Shown: positions 31,465-41,929 of the stretch, one piece after another | How positions within the stretch are numbered: the first letter of the stretch is position 1 | Layout of the letters: every line of letters starts with the position of its first letter | DNA from: Cordylochernes scorpioides | Taxonomy: Eukaryota; Arthropoda; Arachnida; Pseudoscorpiones; Chernetidae | Direction of reading: 5' to 3' | Assembly (NCBI GenBank): GCA_030710605.1 | Contig: CP092863.1 | Location: 107,184,099-107,248,098 of the forward strand | Length of the DNA stretch: 64,000 nt | The notes under the pieces: model-generated | Database searches by the model: none | The model's input: only the letters and a program-made list of their open reading frames with translations | Told to the model about the DNA's origin: nothing | Translations under genes and position numbers: made by a program

Positions 31465-31545
31465 AAAAAGACCTTTCTTAATCGTGCAACTAGAAGTTGC
31501 AGATGGCTTGCGCCATCTAATCGGAATAAATGTAAACTACTCGTT
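31465..31545. repeat. Foldback family M1, one arm
   Basis: AAAAAAGACCTTTCTTAATCG, AGAAGTTGCAGATGGC and TTGCGCCATCTAATCGG match one arm of M1; the other arm is replaced by the minisatellite. Confidence 0.6.
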
Positions 31546-31565
31546 GATTTTTTTAAATATTATTA

Positions 31566-31838
31566 TTCTTCTGAAATAAGGGATAGTGACACAATGAAAG
31601 AAATAAGGGATAGTGACACAAGAAATAAGGGATAGTGACACAAGTAATAAGGGATAGTGACACAAGAAATAAGGGATAGTGACACAAGAAATAAGGGATA
31701 GTGACACAATGAAAGAAATAAGGGATAGTGACACAATGAAAGAAATAAGGGATAGTGACACAATGAAAGAAATAAGGGATAGTGACACAAGAAATAAGGG
31801 ATAGTGACACATGAAAGAAATAAGGGATATAGTCACAC
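31566..31838. repeat. Minisatellite, 21- and 27-bp units
   Basis: About eleven copies of AAATAAGGGATAGTGACACA, some with an extra ATGAAAG spacer. The several open frames across it are repeat artefacts. Confidence 0.93.
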
Positions 31839-31849
31839 AATACCTTGCG

Positions 31850-32590
31850 TTTTAATATTTAATTACAACAAGGCTAACCATAATATATAAACAACAAAAT
31901 ATAACTTATGCAAAATTAGAGAAAGAAATTACAGTGCTTCCGACTGCCTAATTATGAAGAAAATTCATTAAATAATTAAATAATTTACTTAAATAAATAC
32001 AAAGTTAGTTTTACACCTACAAATCTCTATATGATTAGAGAATTATAAACACACAAAACACTAAATCTATAATTCCTAATGACACACTACATATATATAT
32101 ATATATATAATTTTAGAAAGTTGCATAGGGTATAATTCCATATCTTACTTTATGATGACATGATGGCCAATAAAATAAAGTGTGTAACTCCCATGTATTA
32201 TATGGATGTATGATGTCATAGCCGTTCCATAAATATATTGTTTGCCATAAAAATTATGGCATTTTACCGCTTCATCAGTTTAATGGACGCTCCCTATATC
32301 ATTTTTATTGACTTTTCTTGTTCATTCTCTCTCACAGACACAATGGCCCTACATTTCTATATATAGATCTTCGTTTAAAGTAGCGGAGAATATTCAGAAA
32401 ATATATTATAGATGGGGAATAAATGGGGTAAAATGATGCTAATTTAAAGTTTTGGTGAAAGATGGTTAAATAGTAATTATCAAAGAATGTCTCTGAATTT
32501 TTTTTTTAGAGTGAATAAGAATTTTTCTCTAGGAATTTTAAATATTATTTATCATCATCACTGCGGGAATTTTTGTGAACAAAGTTTAAG
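31850..32590. other. Unassigned AT-rich sequence
   Basis: No gene or recognised repeat except a (TA)n tract near 32092-32110. Confidence 0.35.
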
Positions 32591-32614
32591 GGGTGAAATA
32601 TCATGGTGACCAAT

Positions 32615-33280
32615 CTTTCATTGTTGTTTTATCAATGTTGTTACCGAATTGTTTTTTTCCTCATTGTTGTTTTTTCATTACAGAAGTGTTATTTTTCTCA
32701 TTGTTGTTTTCTCATTGTTGTTTTCTCATTACAGAATTGTTATTTTCACATCGTTTTTTATCATTACAAAATTGTTTTTTTTTTTCTCATTACAGAAGTG
32801 TTTTTTCTCATTGTTGTTTTCTCATTACAAAATTGTTATTTTCTCATTACAGAAGTGTTATTTTCTCATTGTTGTTTTCTCAAAACATGACTGTTGTTTT
32901 TTCTCATTACATACTTGTTTTCTCGTTACGAAATTGTTTCTCATCGTTATTTTCTCATTATAGGACTGTTCTTTTCTCATTGTTGTTTTCTCAAAACAGG
33001 ACTGTTGTTTTCTCATTACATACTTGTTTTCTCGTTACGAAATTGTTTCTCATTGTTATTTTCTCATTATAGGACTGTTCTTTTCTCATTGTTGTTTTAT
33101 CAATACAGGACTGTTGTTTTTTCTCATTACATACTTGTTTTCTCGTTACGAAATTGTTTCTCATTGTTATTTTCCAATTATAGGACAGTTCTTTTCTCAT
33201 TGTTGTTTTCTCATTACAGAATCGTTCTTTTCTCATTGTTGTTTCTCGTTGCAGAATTGTTGTTCTATCATTTTATCATG
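32615..33280. repeat. Degenerate T-rich tandem repeat
   Basis: Irregular units built from TTGTTGTTTTCTCATTACAG with higher-order repetition in the second half (CATACTTGTTTTCTCGTTACG at about 32910, 33020 and 33130). Overlapping open frames in three phases are artefacts of the repeat. Confidence 0.9.
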
Positions 33281-33304
33281 TTATTGCAAAATCGAAACCA
33301 TTTA

Positions 33305-34330
33305 GAAAGTTTCATAATTTTATGTTGCCAGTTGTCTGTTTTTTTTTAAGGAGACAGAGTCAATTTTATTCATACTTTGTTACAAGGTGTGTCTACAATA
33401 AAGTTCACTGTGTATTAAACACCTTTCAGAGTTATTGTTCCAATATACATACTAAAAGGTACAACTTCCTTAAGTATTGTCCATGAGTGTATCTTTCAGA
33501 GTTATTGTCTGAATCCCGATATACATACTAAAAGGTACAACTTCCTTAAGTTTTGTCAATGAGTGTATCTTTTAGAGTTATTGTCTGAATCCCGATATAC
33601 ATGCTGAAAGGTACAACTTCCTTAAGTTTTGTCAATGAGTGTATCTTTTAGAGTTATTGTCTGAATCCCGATATACATGCTAAAAGGTACAACTTCCTTA
33701 AGTTTTGTCAATGAGTGTATCTTTTAGAGTTATTGTCTGAATCCCGATATACATGCTAAAAGGTACAACTTCCTTAAGTTTTGTCAATGAGTGTATCTTT
33801 TAGAGTTATTGTCTGAATCCCGATATACATGCTAAAAGGTACAACTTCCTTAAGTTTTGTCAATGAGTGTATCTTTTAGAGTTATTGTCTGAATCCCGAT
33901 ATACATGCTAAAAGGTACAACTTCCTTAAGTTTTGTCAATGAGTGTATCTTTTAGAGTTATTGTCTGAATCCCGATATACATGCTAAAAGGTACAACTTC
34001 CTTAAGTTTTGTCAATGAGTGTATCTTTTAGAGTTATTGTCTGAATCCCGATATACATGCTAAAAGGTACAACTTCCTTAAGTTTTGTCAATGAGTGTAT
34101 CTTTCAGAGTTATTGTCTGAATCCCGATATACATGCTAAAAGGTACAACTTCCTTAAGTTTTGTCAATGAGTTTATCTTTTAGAGTTATTGTCTGAATCC
34201 CGATATACATGCTAAAAGGTACAACTTCCTTAAGTTTTGTCAATGAGTGTATCTTTTAGAGTTATTGTCTGAATCCCGATATACATGCTGAAAGGTACAA
34301 CTTCTTTAAGTTTTGTCCATGAACGTATAT
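33305..34330. repeat. Longest 76-bp minisatellite array, homogenised
   Basis: Flanking module at 33320-33440, then about eleven to twelve units in reverse orientation. Most share TTGTCAATGAGTGTATC, a variant absent from the other arrays (TTGTCCATGAG), which points to local amplification. Confidence 0.92.
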
Positions 34331-34334
34331 TTGA

Positions 34335-34660
34335 GATATCAAGTTAGGTTTAGTTAGGCGAATGATAAACAAATTTGTTCTTTCAATTTTTATGACCGCC
34401 ATAAAAAAGGGGAATTTATTTTTAAACTATTCTTCGATCGCTTTAAATTATTAAAACTACAGGGAGAGAAACCTAAATATGTAAATTAATTCCGTGTGTT
34501 TGTGTATGTTAGAGATAAATAGATAGTAAATTGTTGTTAGCTTGAATTAATACATCAACCATTGCAATATATTAATAGTTAAAAATATATTTTGAAAATA
34601 TTTAGAGGCTTTTAAAACCCGTTGATTTGTATTTTGTCTAATATATCATTTTAAATTATA
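34335..34660. other. Unassigned AT-rich sequence
   Basis: Nothing recognised. Confidence 0.35.
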
Positions 34661-34665
34661 TTGAT

Positions 34666-34970
34666 TAGTGGTCGGTGGAAGGATGGTCTAAACTATTGGT
34701 TTTCGACCGCTACGACTTGGGATCGAATCCCGCATTGGGCACTTTTTTCTAATTTAAAAAAATTCTCCAATGGCCCCCGATTCTTGCAAAGTCCAACCCC
34801 ACCAGCGAGTGCATGTAACTAAACGCGGTTCTGGCACATTTGTAAATGTAAAGTCGAACTGCTTTTCACATGTGTAGACATGTGGTGCACTTATAGTAAA
34901 AGCAATCGCTAATTACTCTCCCTGATTATCATGGTCTGTACGACGTGTAATAGGGATAATAAAAAAATAT
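34666..34970 (+). mobile_element. SINE-1
   Basis: GGTCGGTGGAAGGATGG head with B-box-like GGATCGAATCC, body AAGTCCAACCCCACCAGC and GACATGTGGTGCAC, A-rich tail. ATATTGAT flanks it at 34658-34665 and 34971-34978. Confidence 0.83.
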
Positions 34971-35164
34971 ATATTGATAGGTGTTTTTTTTTTGTAAATA
35001 TAAACTTACATTTTATATATATTAGCATTAGAGTTGTTTTTTGGCTAGAGATGTTTTAATAAAATAGTATAAAAATGAAGACAAAGGGGTTTGCCTGCTA
35101 TATATTTAAAATTTTAAAGCTCTTTTATTTAAACTACCAATGTTTACCACAAATTATAGCCTTA

Positions 35165-35470
35165 AATCTCATTGAGGTACAGCCTGCACCACGCTGACGA
35201 GGGCCAACAGCCCGAAACGCGTACCTGGTTGGATTTTCTTTATTTAAGAAAAGAAAAAATGGCATATCCTTATAGAAAACTGAAGGTTGCTGATGGCTTG
35301 CGACATCTATCGGAATTTTCTTTATTTATCAAGAAATAGGTTGGCCAAATATCATAGAAAAAGTCTAAATCAACGTTTAGTTGATTTTAGTTTAACTAGA
35401 TGTCGCTCTAACATCTAAAAAGTAATGCGAGCGGTCAGGATAAGTCATTTAGTTTTTAATATCAACATCT
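35165..35470 (+). mobile_element. F2 ribozyme-bearing repeat, interrupted by an M1 fragment
   Basis: Hammerhead at 35186-35232, then an M1 arm (GGTTGCTGATGGCTTGCG) at 35264-35315, then the F2 body (GGTTGGCCAAATATCATAG, AACGTTTAGTTGATTTTAG) and a hairpin AGATGTCGCTCTAACATCT at 35397-35415. Confidence 0.75.
35186..35232 (+). ncRNA. Hammerhead ribozyme motif (F2)
   Basis: CUGACGA at 35194-35200, helix II GGGC/GCCC (35201-35204, 35210-35213) with loop CAACA, GAAA at 35214-35217, helix III palindrome ACGCGU (35217-35222), cleavage triplet GUA ending 35223. Helix I is CCACG/CCUGG with one C-C mismatch. All conserved core bases are present; the palindromic helix III fits a dimeric form. Confidence 0.75.
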
Positions 35471-35599
35471 GCCCTTTTTTTTCTATTTCTTTTATTATTT
35501 TTTCACAAGAATGCATACGAAAACAAAGTGTAGATATATATTAAAACTATACTACTTATATTATCCTATAGAGATGCTAAAAATACATATATTGGATTG

Positions 35600-35790
35600 A
35601 ATATAATGATATTCAACCGATATTTCGGTTGGCTGAACGCCAATTTTCCTCAATGTATAGCAATGTCAAAATAAGATTATTAAGCCTCCAGCGAAAATTT
35701 ATTTTTAAAATATTTTTCATTTAAAAATCTCTCAAGGCTTTCGGGCAAGAAAGCCCTTCTACGGGAGAAAATATTTTACATCATTAAAAC
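35600..35790 (-). repeat. Penelope-type tail with F4 and F5 ribozyme-like hairpins
   Basis: Minus strand: F4 motif near 35652-35614 (GGCGTTCAGCCAACCGAAAT) and F5 motif near 35768-35728 (CCCGTAGAAGGGC, GCCCGAAAGCC). Confidence 0.5.
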
Positions 35791-35839
35791 GTCAATAAAA
35801 AAAAATTTAAAATTAAAATAAAGTGCTTTTGTTGTTTAC

Positions 35840-36170
35840 ATTTGTTTCAATGCAGAATCAACACGGGCTTCTGTTACGCGTGCTTTCGAGTTTTGCTATT
35901 CCAAGCCGATATCTTCACTTGGGGGTTATGGGGTGGGTTCAGGGAATATTATGTTAGAAATTTCCGGAATGTTTATTCTTCTGTTAATGCTATTGTGCTT
36001 TTCCATGCCTTAAATAGTGCTTTGAAGTGGAGCCACGTGATGTGCGTCTGCGCTTAAATTCTAATCATTTGCATATCTCACCTCCACTAATGCATATTGT
36101 AAATTCCATGTTATTTGCATGCTTCTTTCAGGGTGTTACATTTAAAGTGGCCAGCAGTTTACAAAGATTA
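35840..36170. other. Unassigned sequence with a weak open frame
   Basis: A 71-codon frame follows TTTGTTTCAATGCAG, an acceptor-like string, but the peptide is not recognised and there is no convincing donor. Treated as non-coding. Confidence 0.3.
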
Positions 36171-36204
36171 TTTTACTGTATTTATATACTATAACAATAA
36201 AATA

Positions 36205-36470
36205 CTTACGATGCACTAGCGCGCCATCTGTTATCAAATTACGAAACTATTTTAGACGCGTAATATTCTTTTTAAAATAAAACAATATCTACTGCCCTTA
36301 CTTCAATGGAAAAATTAAAGGGAGGGCCTGGCTCATCAGTGGTGAACCCTCCCAGCGGTTTCGCCGTTTAATACCCTCCCTTTAAGTTTTCCATTGCAGT
36401 AAGGGCAGTAGAAATTGTTTTATTTTAAAAAGAATATTACGCGTTTAAAATAGTTTTATAATTTAATAAA
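36205..36470. mobile_element. Foldback family M5, most complete copy
   Basis: Outer arms ACGCGTAATATTCTTTTTAA / TAAAAAGAATATTACGCG, inner arms CTACTGCCCTTACTTCAATG / CATTGCAGTAAGGGCAGTAG, centre with AAAGGGAGGGCC...CCTCCCTTTAAG. The transcript would form a long hairpin. Confidence 0.85.
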
Positions 36471-36769
36471 ATACTTAGATCCTCTTAAAAATATATTGCT
36501 ATTTTTTCTGGATATAATGGATTCTATGATAAGTCTCTGTAGTCTATTATATATAATTTTTAAAAGAAACTTTTCCCTGGAGATTTAATGTTCTTTTTTG
36601 ATATTGATTCAAGGGATTATTTTATCAAATTGTGAACTCAAGTATAGCAATGTGTTTATCTTGAATAAACAAGCTCAGTTTGTAAAACCTTAATGAAGTT
36701 TGGCGTTCAGAAAACCTAAATATTAGCGAATAAATCATTTTTATAAATCAATATTATAGAAGATAACGC

Positions 36770-36970
36770 GCCATCTATATATAAAAAAAATTAAACTATT
36801 AAACACGAGTGTTTATTTTATACGTAAAACAAACTTTCTCTACTGTCTTTACTGCAATAAAAAAAATATTGGGAGGGTTTAGAGAATCAGTCGTGAACCC
36901 TCCCAGCAGTTTCGCCTATTCAATCTACCAGACCGCTTTTTAGACCTTTATTACTGTATTGGACAGTATG
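36770..36970. mobile_element. Foldback family M5, half copy
   Basis: ACGCGCCATCTATATATA, CTCTACTGTCTTTACTGC, AACCCTCCCAGCAGTTTCGC and ACCAGACCGC. The mirror arm is missing. Confidence 0.68.
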
Positions 36971-37101
36971 TGATATTACCACGTGGAATATTATGGAAGA
37001 CAAAAACTTCAGGAGGAGACAACAATTTATTTCAGGGAAGGACAAACTATGAATGGTAAACAAAAGATAAGCCACGAGGGAAATTTACAGAGTAGTAAAA
37101 T

Positions 37102-37534
37102 TCTATATACAGTTACGAGCGTCTTTCCTAATCAGTCATCTCTCTCTGTCACCGTTTGCTTTTTTTTTTTGGAATGTCGCCCTCCTATTGATTAGCTACG
37201 GTCACGCCACCTTTGCCCCCCCCCCCCCCCCCCCCCCCCCCATCATGCCTCCCCCACTCGCTCTTTCGTTTTTGTAACTATTGTTTTGGAGCGGGTCGCT
37301 CCTTAAATAAATGCATATATTAGGTAATAACTAAATGGAATCCTCTCTTTCTTTTACCCAGTAAGAGACGCCTACGGAAGCCGACAGTACATAGACAGAT
37401 AAAGCACATAGGCTATAGTTATTAACTAATATATGCATTTATTTAAGGCGCCAATTTATAATTGTAACAAATAGTATTTGAATAAAAACATTCAATCGGG
37501 TAAAACACGGGCGTTGCCCGGGCCATTCGGCTAG
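37102..37534 (+). mobile_element. Helitron-A with poly-C tract and TTAA MITE (433 bp)
   Basis: 5' ATTCTATATACAGTTACG (TC at 37102), CGCCCTCCTATTG, poly-C at about 37217-37240, MITE 37307-37442 between TTAA 37303-37306 and 37443-37446, GGCGCCAATTTATAATTG, hairpin and CTAG at 37531-37534 with T after it. Confidence 0.85.
37307..37442. mobile_element. 136-bp TTAA MITE in Helitron-A
   Basis: Same MITE and same host position as 30230-30365. Ends ATAAATGCATATATTAGG and mirror CTAATATATGCATTTAT. Confidence 0.75.
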
Positions 37535-37559
37535 TATAAACATAAAAATGTCCACTCTG

Positions 37560-37800
37560 TTAATAAAAATAATAAAAACTTTGTTAGAATATGTTAAATG
37601 GTTGAAACAACTGATAGGGTTCACCCCTGATGAGCCAAGCCCTCTCATCGCATTAAGGACAGTAGAAAGTTTATTTTATATATAAGGCAACAAGGCGCCA
37701 TCTATATGTAATAAATGGAAGCATTAAAAGGCGAATATTTATTTTACACATTTACATATTTTACACAACTTCTACTGTTCTTACTGCGATGAAAATTGCG
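37560..37800. repeat. M5 fragments
   Basis: GGGTTCACCCCTGATGAGCC, CATCGCATTAAGGACAGTAG and, near 37766, TCTACTGTTCTTACTGCGATG-type sequence in opposite orientation. Confidence 0.6.
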
Positions 37801-37859
37801 TTTTCTTATATATATGTCATAATATATGCTCTTCCAGGAATAATAAAGTAAATCTACAG

Positions 37860-38100
37860 TCGACCAGAGAGAGAGAGACGTAGTCGATAGAAGGCAACTA
37901 AGTTACGGCCATTTTGAACCACTGGCCACATGCCGGAGGGGGCTTTTCTTGGAACCTCAGGTCTATTTTTGGACAGTCGGGGGGTGGGGGACACAAACGG
38001 TCGTTCAGCGCACAGCCCCTCGCACTACCTCTCTCTCTCGGATGGCTTCCAAATTCCTCTACCAATTTGTGGCGTGATTATTTTCCTTTCCCCACCACAT
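37860..38100. other. GC-richer island of unknown nature
   Basis: Contains an (AG)n tract, GTTACGGCCATTTTGAACC, runs of G near 37978-37990 and CTCTCTCTCGGATGGC. Two open frames overlap but neither peptide is recognised and no splice pair is convincing. It could be a promoter-proximal or 5' UTR segment (AAAATGGCC on the minus strand is YY1-like) or an unknown repeat. Confidence 0.3.
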
Positions 38101-38214
38101 TATTACCACTATATTGTCACATATATATATGGCATGTTTTGCTTTATATTAATTTATACCTAACTGGCCTTGTCCTTATTGTTTGCGAAAGAGCATTACT
38201 CGATGCAAATATTT

Positions 38215-38420
38215 ATATGTAATTCTACTGTCCTAAAATCTTATGTCCATAGTTTACTTGAATACCATTTCTAAGATTCCATCCTTCAGTGTAGCATATA
38301 TAAGCAGAATGATCCAACACAGTATTAGAATTCTGAGAAGCGGTCTGATAGATTAAATTGGCTGTTGTGTGAACCAATACTTCCCAATATATTTTTTATC
38401 AAAGACAATGGAAGTTTGTT
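38215..38420. mobile_element. Foldback family M5 fragment
   Basis: TTCTACTGTCCTAAAATC, TATAAGCAGAATGATCC, AGCGGTCTGATAGATT and CCCAATATATTTTTTATC. Confidence 0.62.
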
Positions 38421-38880
38421 ATATGTATAAAAGAAACATTCGTGCTTCATCCAAAGTTAATTTTATTCGAAAAAAACATTATTAGCGAATAAATCCTTTT
38501 TATAAATCGATATTATAGTGGAACAACGCACCATATATATATATATGGTATATTCAATTTAAATTTTTTTAATATATACATATTTTTCTAATTTGACCAA
38601 AAACAAAAAGCTTTTTTTTTTTAATTATTTTTTTTTTTGTTCTGTTGTATATAGATTTTTTTTTTAATTTTTATTTTGGGTTGGTTAAATGTTTTTTTTT
38701 TTAATAAACTCATTTGCCAAAAATATTATATAGTTAAATTTGTTTAAAATAAAATAAGCCTATTTGCTAATAACTGATATTTCTTTTTTCTTTTTTTTTT
38801 GTAAGTAAAATTTACATTCGACAATCTAAACATTTACTTAATAATTTTTTTTTATTCTTTCCACCCGGAATATAAGATAT
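38421..38880. other. Unassigned low-complexity sequence
   Basis: Very T-rich; no gene or family recognised. Confidence 0.4.
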
Positions 38881-39135
38881 ATATTGTGACAAAGAAATAT
38901 TTTATTATTTAATTTATTATTATTCAATGAAAATATATTCTACAGATTATAAAAATATATATTAATCTGTATTTGTGAAATCATCTTTAAAATATTTCTT
39001 TGCTTGCTTGCTTAAGATTCTCTAGCTGTAAATAGTTTTTGGGGCTGACCTGTTAATAATTGTCGACTCGTCGCTGTGACGTCATCAATAAATACTTTTA
39101 CATCTTAGGATATTTCAAGGCTTGATTCTACGCTA
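38880..39135 (-). repeat. Dispersed TGACGTCA repeat, inverted copy
   Basis: Counterpart of 28885-29095: CTTAAGATTCTCTAGCTG, AATTGTCGACTCG, GTGACGTCATCAATAAATAC and TTAGGATATTTCAAGG. Confidence 0.6.
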
Positions 39136-39144
39136 CAATATAAT

Positions 39145-39298
39145 AAAACTAATAAACACCAACTCTTATTTTATAAATAAAACAAACGTTTTTCTACTGT
39201 CCTTACTGCAATGTAAAAAATAATGGGAGGATTTAGTTCATCAGTTGTGAACCCTCCCAGCAGTTTCACCAATTTAATCTACCAGATTTCAATATTCT
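39145..39298. mobile_element. Foldback family M5, left half of a split copy
   Basis: TCTACTGTCCTTACTGCAATG, ATAATGGGAGG, AACCCTCCCAGCAG and TTTAATCTACCAGATTTCAA. The mirror half lies at 40703-40870, so younger elements split this copy. Confidence 0.75.
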
Positions 39299-39300
39299 CG

Positions 39301-39493
39301 TAAAGTTGAAGGCTGTCTGGCCGGTATTCATATTTCTATGAAAAATAGACACTTCGGCCACAGTTAAATTTTTTTTTAATTTTTCTCAACTTTTTATTTA
39401 CCTTTCCTAACGAAGACAAAATATTTTTGTCGAAACGTTGAGAAATATAAAAAAAAACTTCTAACTGGCCGAAGTGTCTATTTTTAATAGAAA
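39301..39493 (+). repeat. Penelope-type repeat F3, inserted in M5
   Basis: GGCTGTCTGGCCGGTATTC, a degraded hammerhead and ACTGGCCGAAGTGTC; GACACTTCGGCC-type ends are inverted (39349-39360 and 39463-39479). Confidence 0.65.
39400..39447 (+). ncRNA. Hammerhead-like motif (F3), G5 lost
   Basis: CTAACGA (39407-39413) replaces CUGACGA; helix II GACAAAA/TTTTGTC and GAAACGTT follow. The change removes an essential core G, so it is probably inactive. Confidence 0.5.
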
Positions 39494-40653
39494 CTAGCGA
39501 ACCCGGCCACGCCTTGCTGTGGCTAAATTGTAATATGTTAAATTAACATTATTCTAAACTATTCAGTACAGTAAAGTTAATATTCACTTATAAAGATAAA
39601 AATGTTTCAGCCGATCTAAAGCCCTACGGGATTGAGAATGGAACGTTACGTTAAAATTTGAAAGTGATTTTTATATAAATAGATAATATAGCCCTTCATT
39701 GTAATCATTGATTATAATCACTGCATTAATAAATGTCAGTGAACTCGTTTATATGTATTGTTTTTTTGTTTTCGAGATATTCTAATAGAACGCTCTCACA
39801 TTTTCTGTAAAATATTTATATATGCACAAACACAGAATATAATCACTATGTCTTAATTTCGCTATAATTATCGCTATAAATATTATTCTAAAATAATTCG
39901 CCAGAAATCGTCCTGATAGTATACTAAACAACTTCCCAAAGTTTCATGGCAAACATCTAAAATAAAATAATACTTTTAATACTTTGCTACAATATTAAAA
40001 AGAGGGGGGCTTAGGTGTTAAAAGTGTAAAATGTGCTCTAAATAGTATTACATAGAGCCTTCATATCAAACATATTTAAAATAAACCAATCAAAATATAA
40101 TAATGCTGTAAAAACAGACCTTGCTACAATAATATAAAAGAAATGAAAATAAAAAAAGACACCCACGCTGAGTCTCGAACCTAGGTTTGTTACAAATATT
40201 ATAAAAAAATTGTTTATGCAAATTTTTATTTTAAAAAGCCTACATTTTAAATAAAATAATATTTTCAATAATTTGCTACAATAATATAAAAGAAATGAAA
40301 AAAAAAAAAACACCCACGCTGAGCCTCGAACCTAGGTTGCGGGGGTACGAAGCTGTGTACCTAACCTATAGGCTAAGCTTGACGTTACAAATAAGCTCAT
40401 GCGAGGCTATTTCAGGCCACACGTCTGCCGCGAGGGGGCGCTGATTGCGAGTGAATTTACGTTGTATTGTAAATAAAAATGCAACGAAAGGTTATTTCTA
40501 AAGAGTAATTAGCCAGAAACCATCCCGGTAGTATACTAAACATCTTCCCAAAGTTTCATCACGATTGGTTGAGCGATGTAGAAGATTATCACTGACGAAC
40601 GGACGGACGGACGGACCAACGGACCAACAAACATCCATTTTTATATATATAGA
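39494..40653 (-). mobile_element. Helitron-B, long copy with tRNA-like modules (1160 bp)
   Basis: Minus strand 5' TCTATATATATAAAAATGG at 40653, 3' hairpin GCCACAGCAAGGCGTGGC, CGGGTTCG, CTAG at 39497-39494 with T after. Two tRNA-like blocks lie inside (about 40155-40190 and 40308-40380), with TTTGCTACAATAATATAAAAG duplicated beside them. No protein is encoded. Confidence 0.78.
40308..40382 (-). tRNA. tRNA-like module in Helitron-B
   Basis: Minus strand TTAGCCTATAGGTTAGG (A-box-like), CTTCGTACCCCCGC and CCTAGGTTCGAGGCTCAGCG (B-box-like). The parallel block at 6998-7070 shares layout and tail (GGGTGTTTTTTTTT). Acceptor pairing is poor; probably a decayed tRNA or SINE head. Confidence 0.45.
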
Positions 40654-40702
40654 AGATAAGAATTCAGGACAGGCACAACCTTTATATTTACGATAATGTT
40701 GA

Positions 40703-40870
40703 AATCTGGTAGATTAAATTGGCGAAACTGTTGAGAGGGTTCATGACTCATTAACTAAATCCTCCCATTATTTTTTACATTGCAGTAAGGACAGTAGAGA
40801 AAAAAACGTTTGTTTTATTTGTAAAAGAAGAATTGGTGTTCAGTAGTTTTATATTTTTGTATATAGACGG
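40703..40870. mobile_element. Foldback family M5, right half of the split copy
   Basis: GAAATCTGGTAGATTAAATTG, GGGTTCATGACTC, TCCTCCCATTATTTTTTAC, CATTGCAGTAAGGACAGTAG mirror 39145-39298. Confidence 0.75.
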
Positions 40871-40871
40871 C

Positions 40872-41925
40872 GCGTAGAGATTTCAATATTATCTTTGTAA
40901 TTAATTAAATATTTAATTATGAGCTTGTTCCATATTTCTCCCAAAATATTATTCTACATAAAGCAAATAAACACGTAGATTAAACACGCTCCATATATTA
41001 AATTACATTAAAATAATTTCAGATTAATTAGGCTTACCCACACAGCAGATCTCTTCCCATCAAGTTCATTATACTAATTCACTTAACTAATTTGGTATAA
41101 TTTCCAGCAATTTCACCTCGACTGACTTTCCCCAAGTTGGAGACTTAATTTGGGTATTGTTGGGCAGACGAAATCCCCAGCAAGGCTAATTATAGCTTTC
41201 CAACAGTTCGGCTGCACGTTTTCATGGTGGGAAGGAGAAGCAGACAAAATGTCAATATCCTATGGCATTTTTATAGGCTCGTTATACCCATTTTATGGCC
41301 CCATATATCCAAAATAATTAAATTAACTCTAAGCCATATATCATAATTTGTCTCATAAAATTCGCACACTTTAATAAGCCTAATTTTCCTAAACATCTTT
41401 TAGAGTAAAATTTAGTAAAAAAACGAACATTTTTTCTTAATTTATTATAATAATAATTATAGTGTGTTGTTTTTTTAATTAATTAATCGTTATTTCAAGG
41501 TAAAAAGTAGTTTTTAATGAGGTGTATTCCTGAAATTTATTACGATCGATTCAATTAACTGATTAAATTATTGATTGATGGAAGAATAGACCTAATTAGA
41601 TTAAATTTTAATTAAATGCCAGAAATCAAAAAGTGTGTGCTCCTGGTTTATTATTAGGGATAATAATAAATTGAATTAGTTATCTACTCTCTAACACGCG
41701 CTTATTTCTTCGGTTATTTATTATTAATTTGTTTTATAAAAATTTTACTTTTGTTATTAGAAACAAGATCAGTTATTGTTTGTCTTTTATTTTATTAATT
41801 AAATTATTTTTTTAACCTTTTAATAATATTTATAGCAAGATAGATTCTTAAATTTATTTTCTTATCTATTGTAAACTATAGGCTTTTTTATGCAGTTATT
41901 TGTATATGTATATATGAACAATATG
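40872..41925. other. Unassigned single-copy-looking sequence
   Basis: No repeat in this window matches it. The 41030-41260 part is less AT-rich; after TTTCCAG at about 41103 a frame of 26 codons (NFTSTDFPQVGDLIWVLLGR...) ends in TAA, too short to claim. Many TAATTA words occur, as expected from composition. Confidence 0.35.
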
Positions 41926-41929
41926 GAGA

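Noticed and set aside
31537-31840. Three overlapping minus-strand open frames of 75-99 codons
   Set aside because: They run through a 21/27-bp minisatellite and are open only because the repeat has no stop in those phases.
32593-33349. Several open frames of 80-159 codons, some hydrophobic and membrane-protein-like
   Set aside because: T-rich tandem repeat gives F/L/S-rich translations in all phases; no start context or homology.
37930-38163. 77-codon protein in the GC-richer island
   Set aside because: Two overlapping phases are open and the second half is AT-rich and hydrophobic by composition; no support for either.
41100-41185. Exon after TTTCCAG with NFTSTDFPQVGDLIWVLLGR
   Set aside because: Only 26 codons to a stop, no donor, no recognised family; kept as unassigned sequence.
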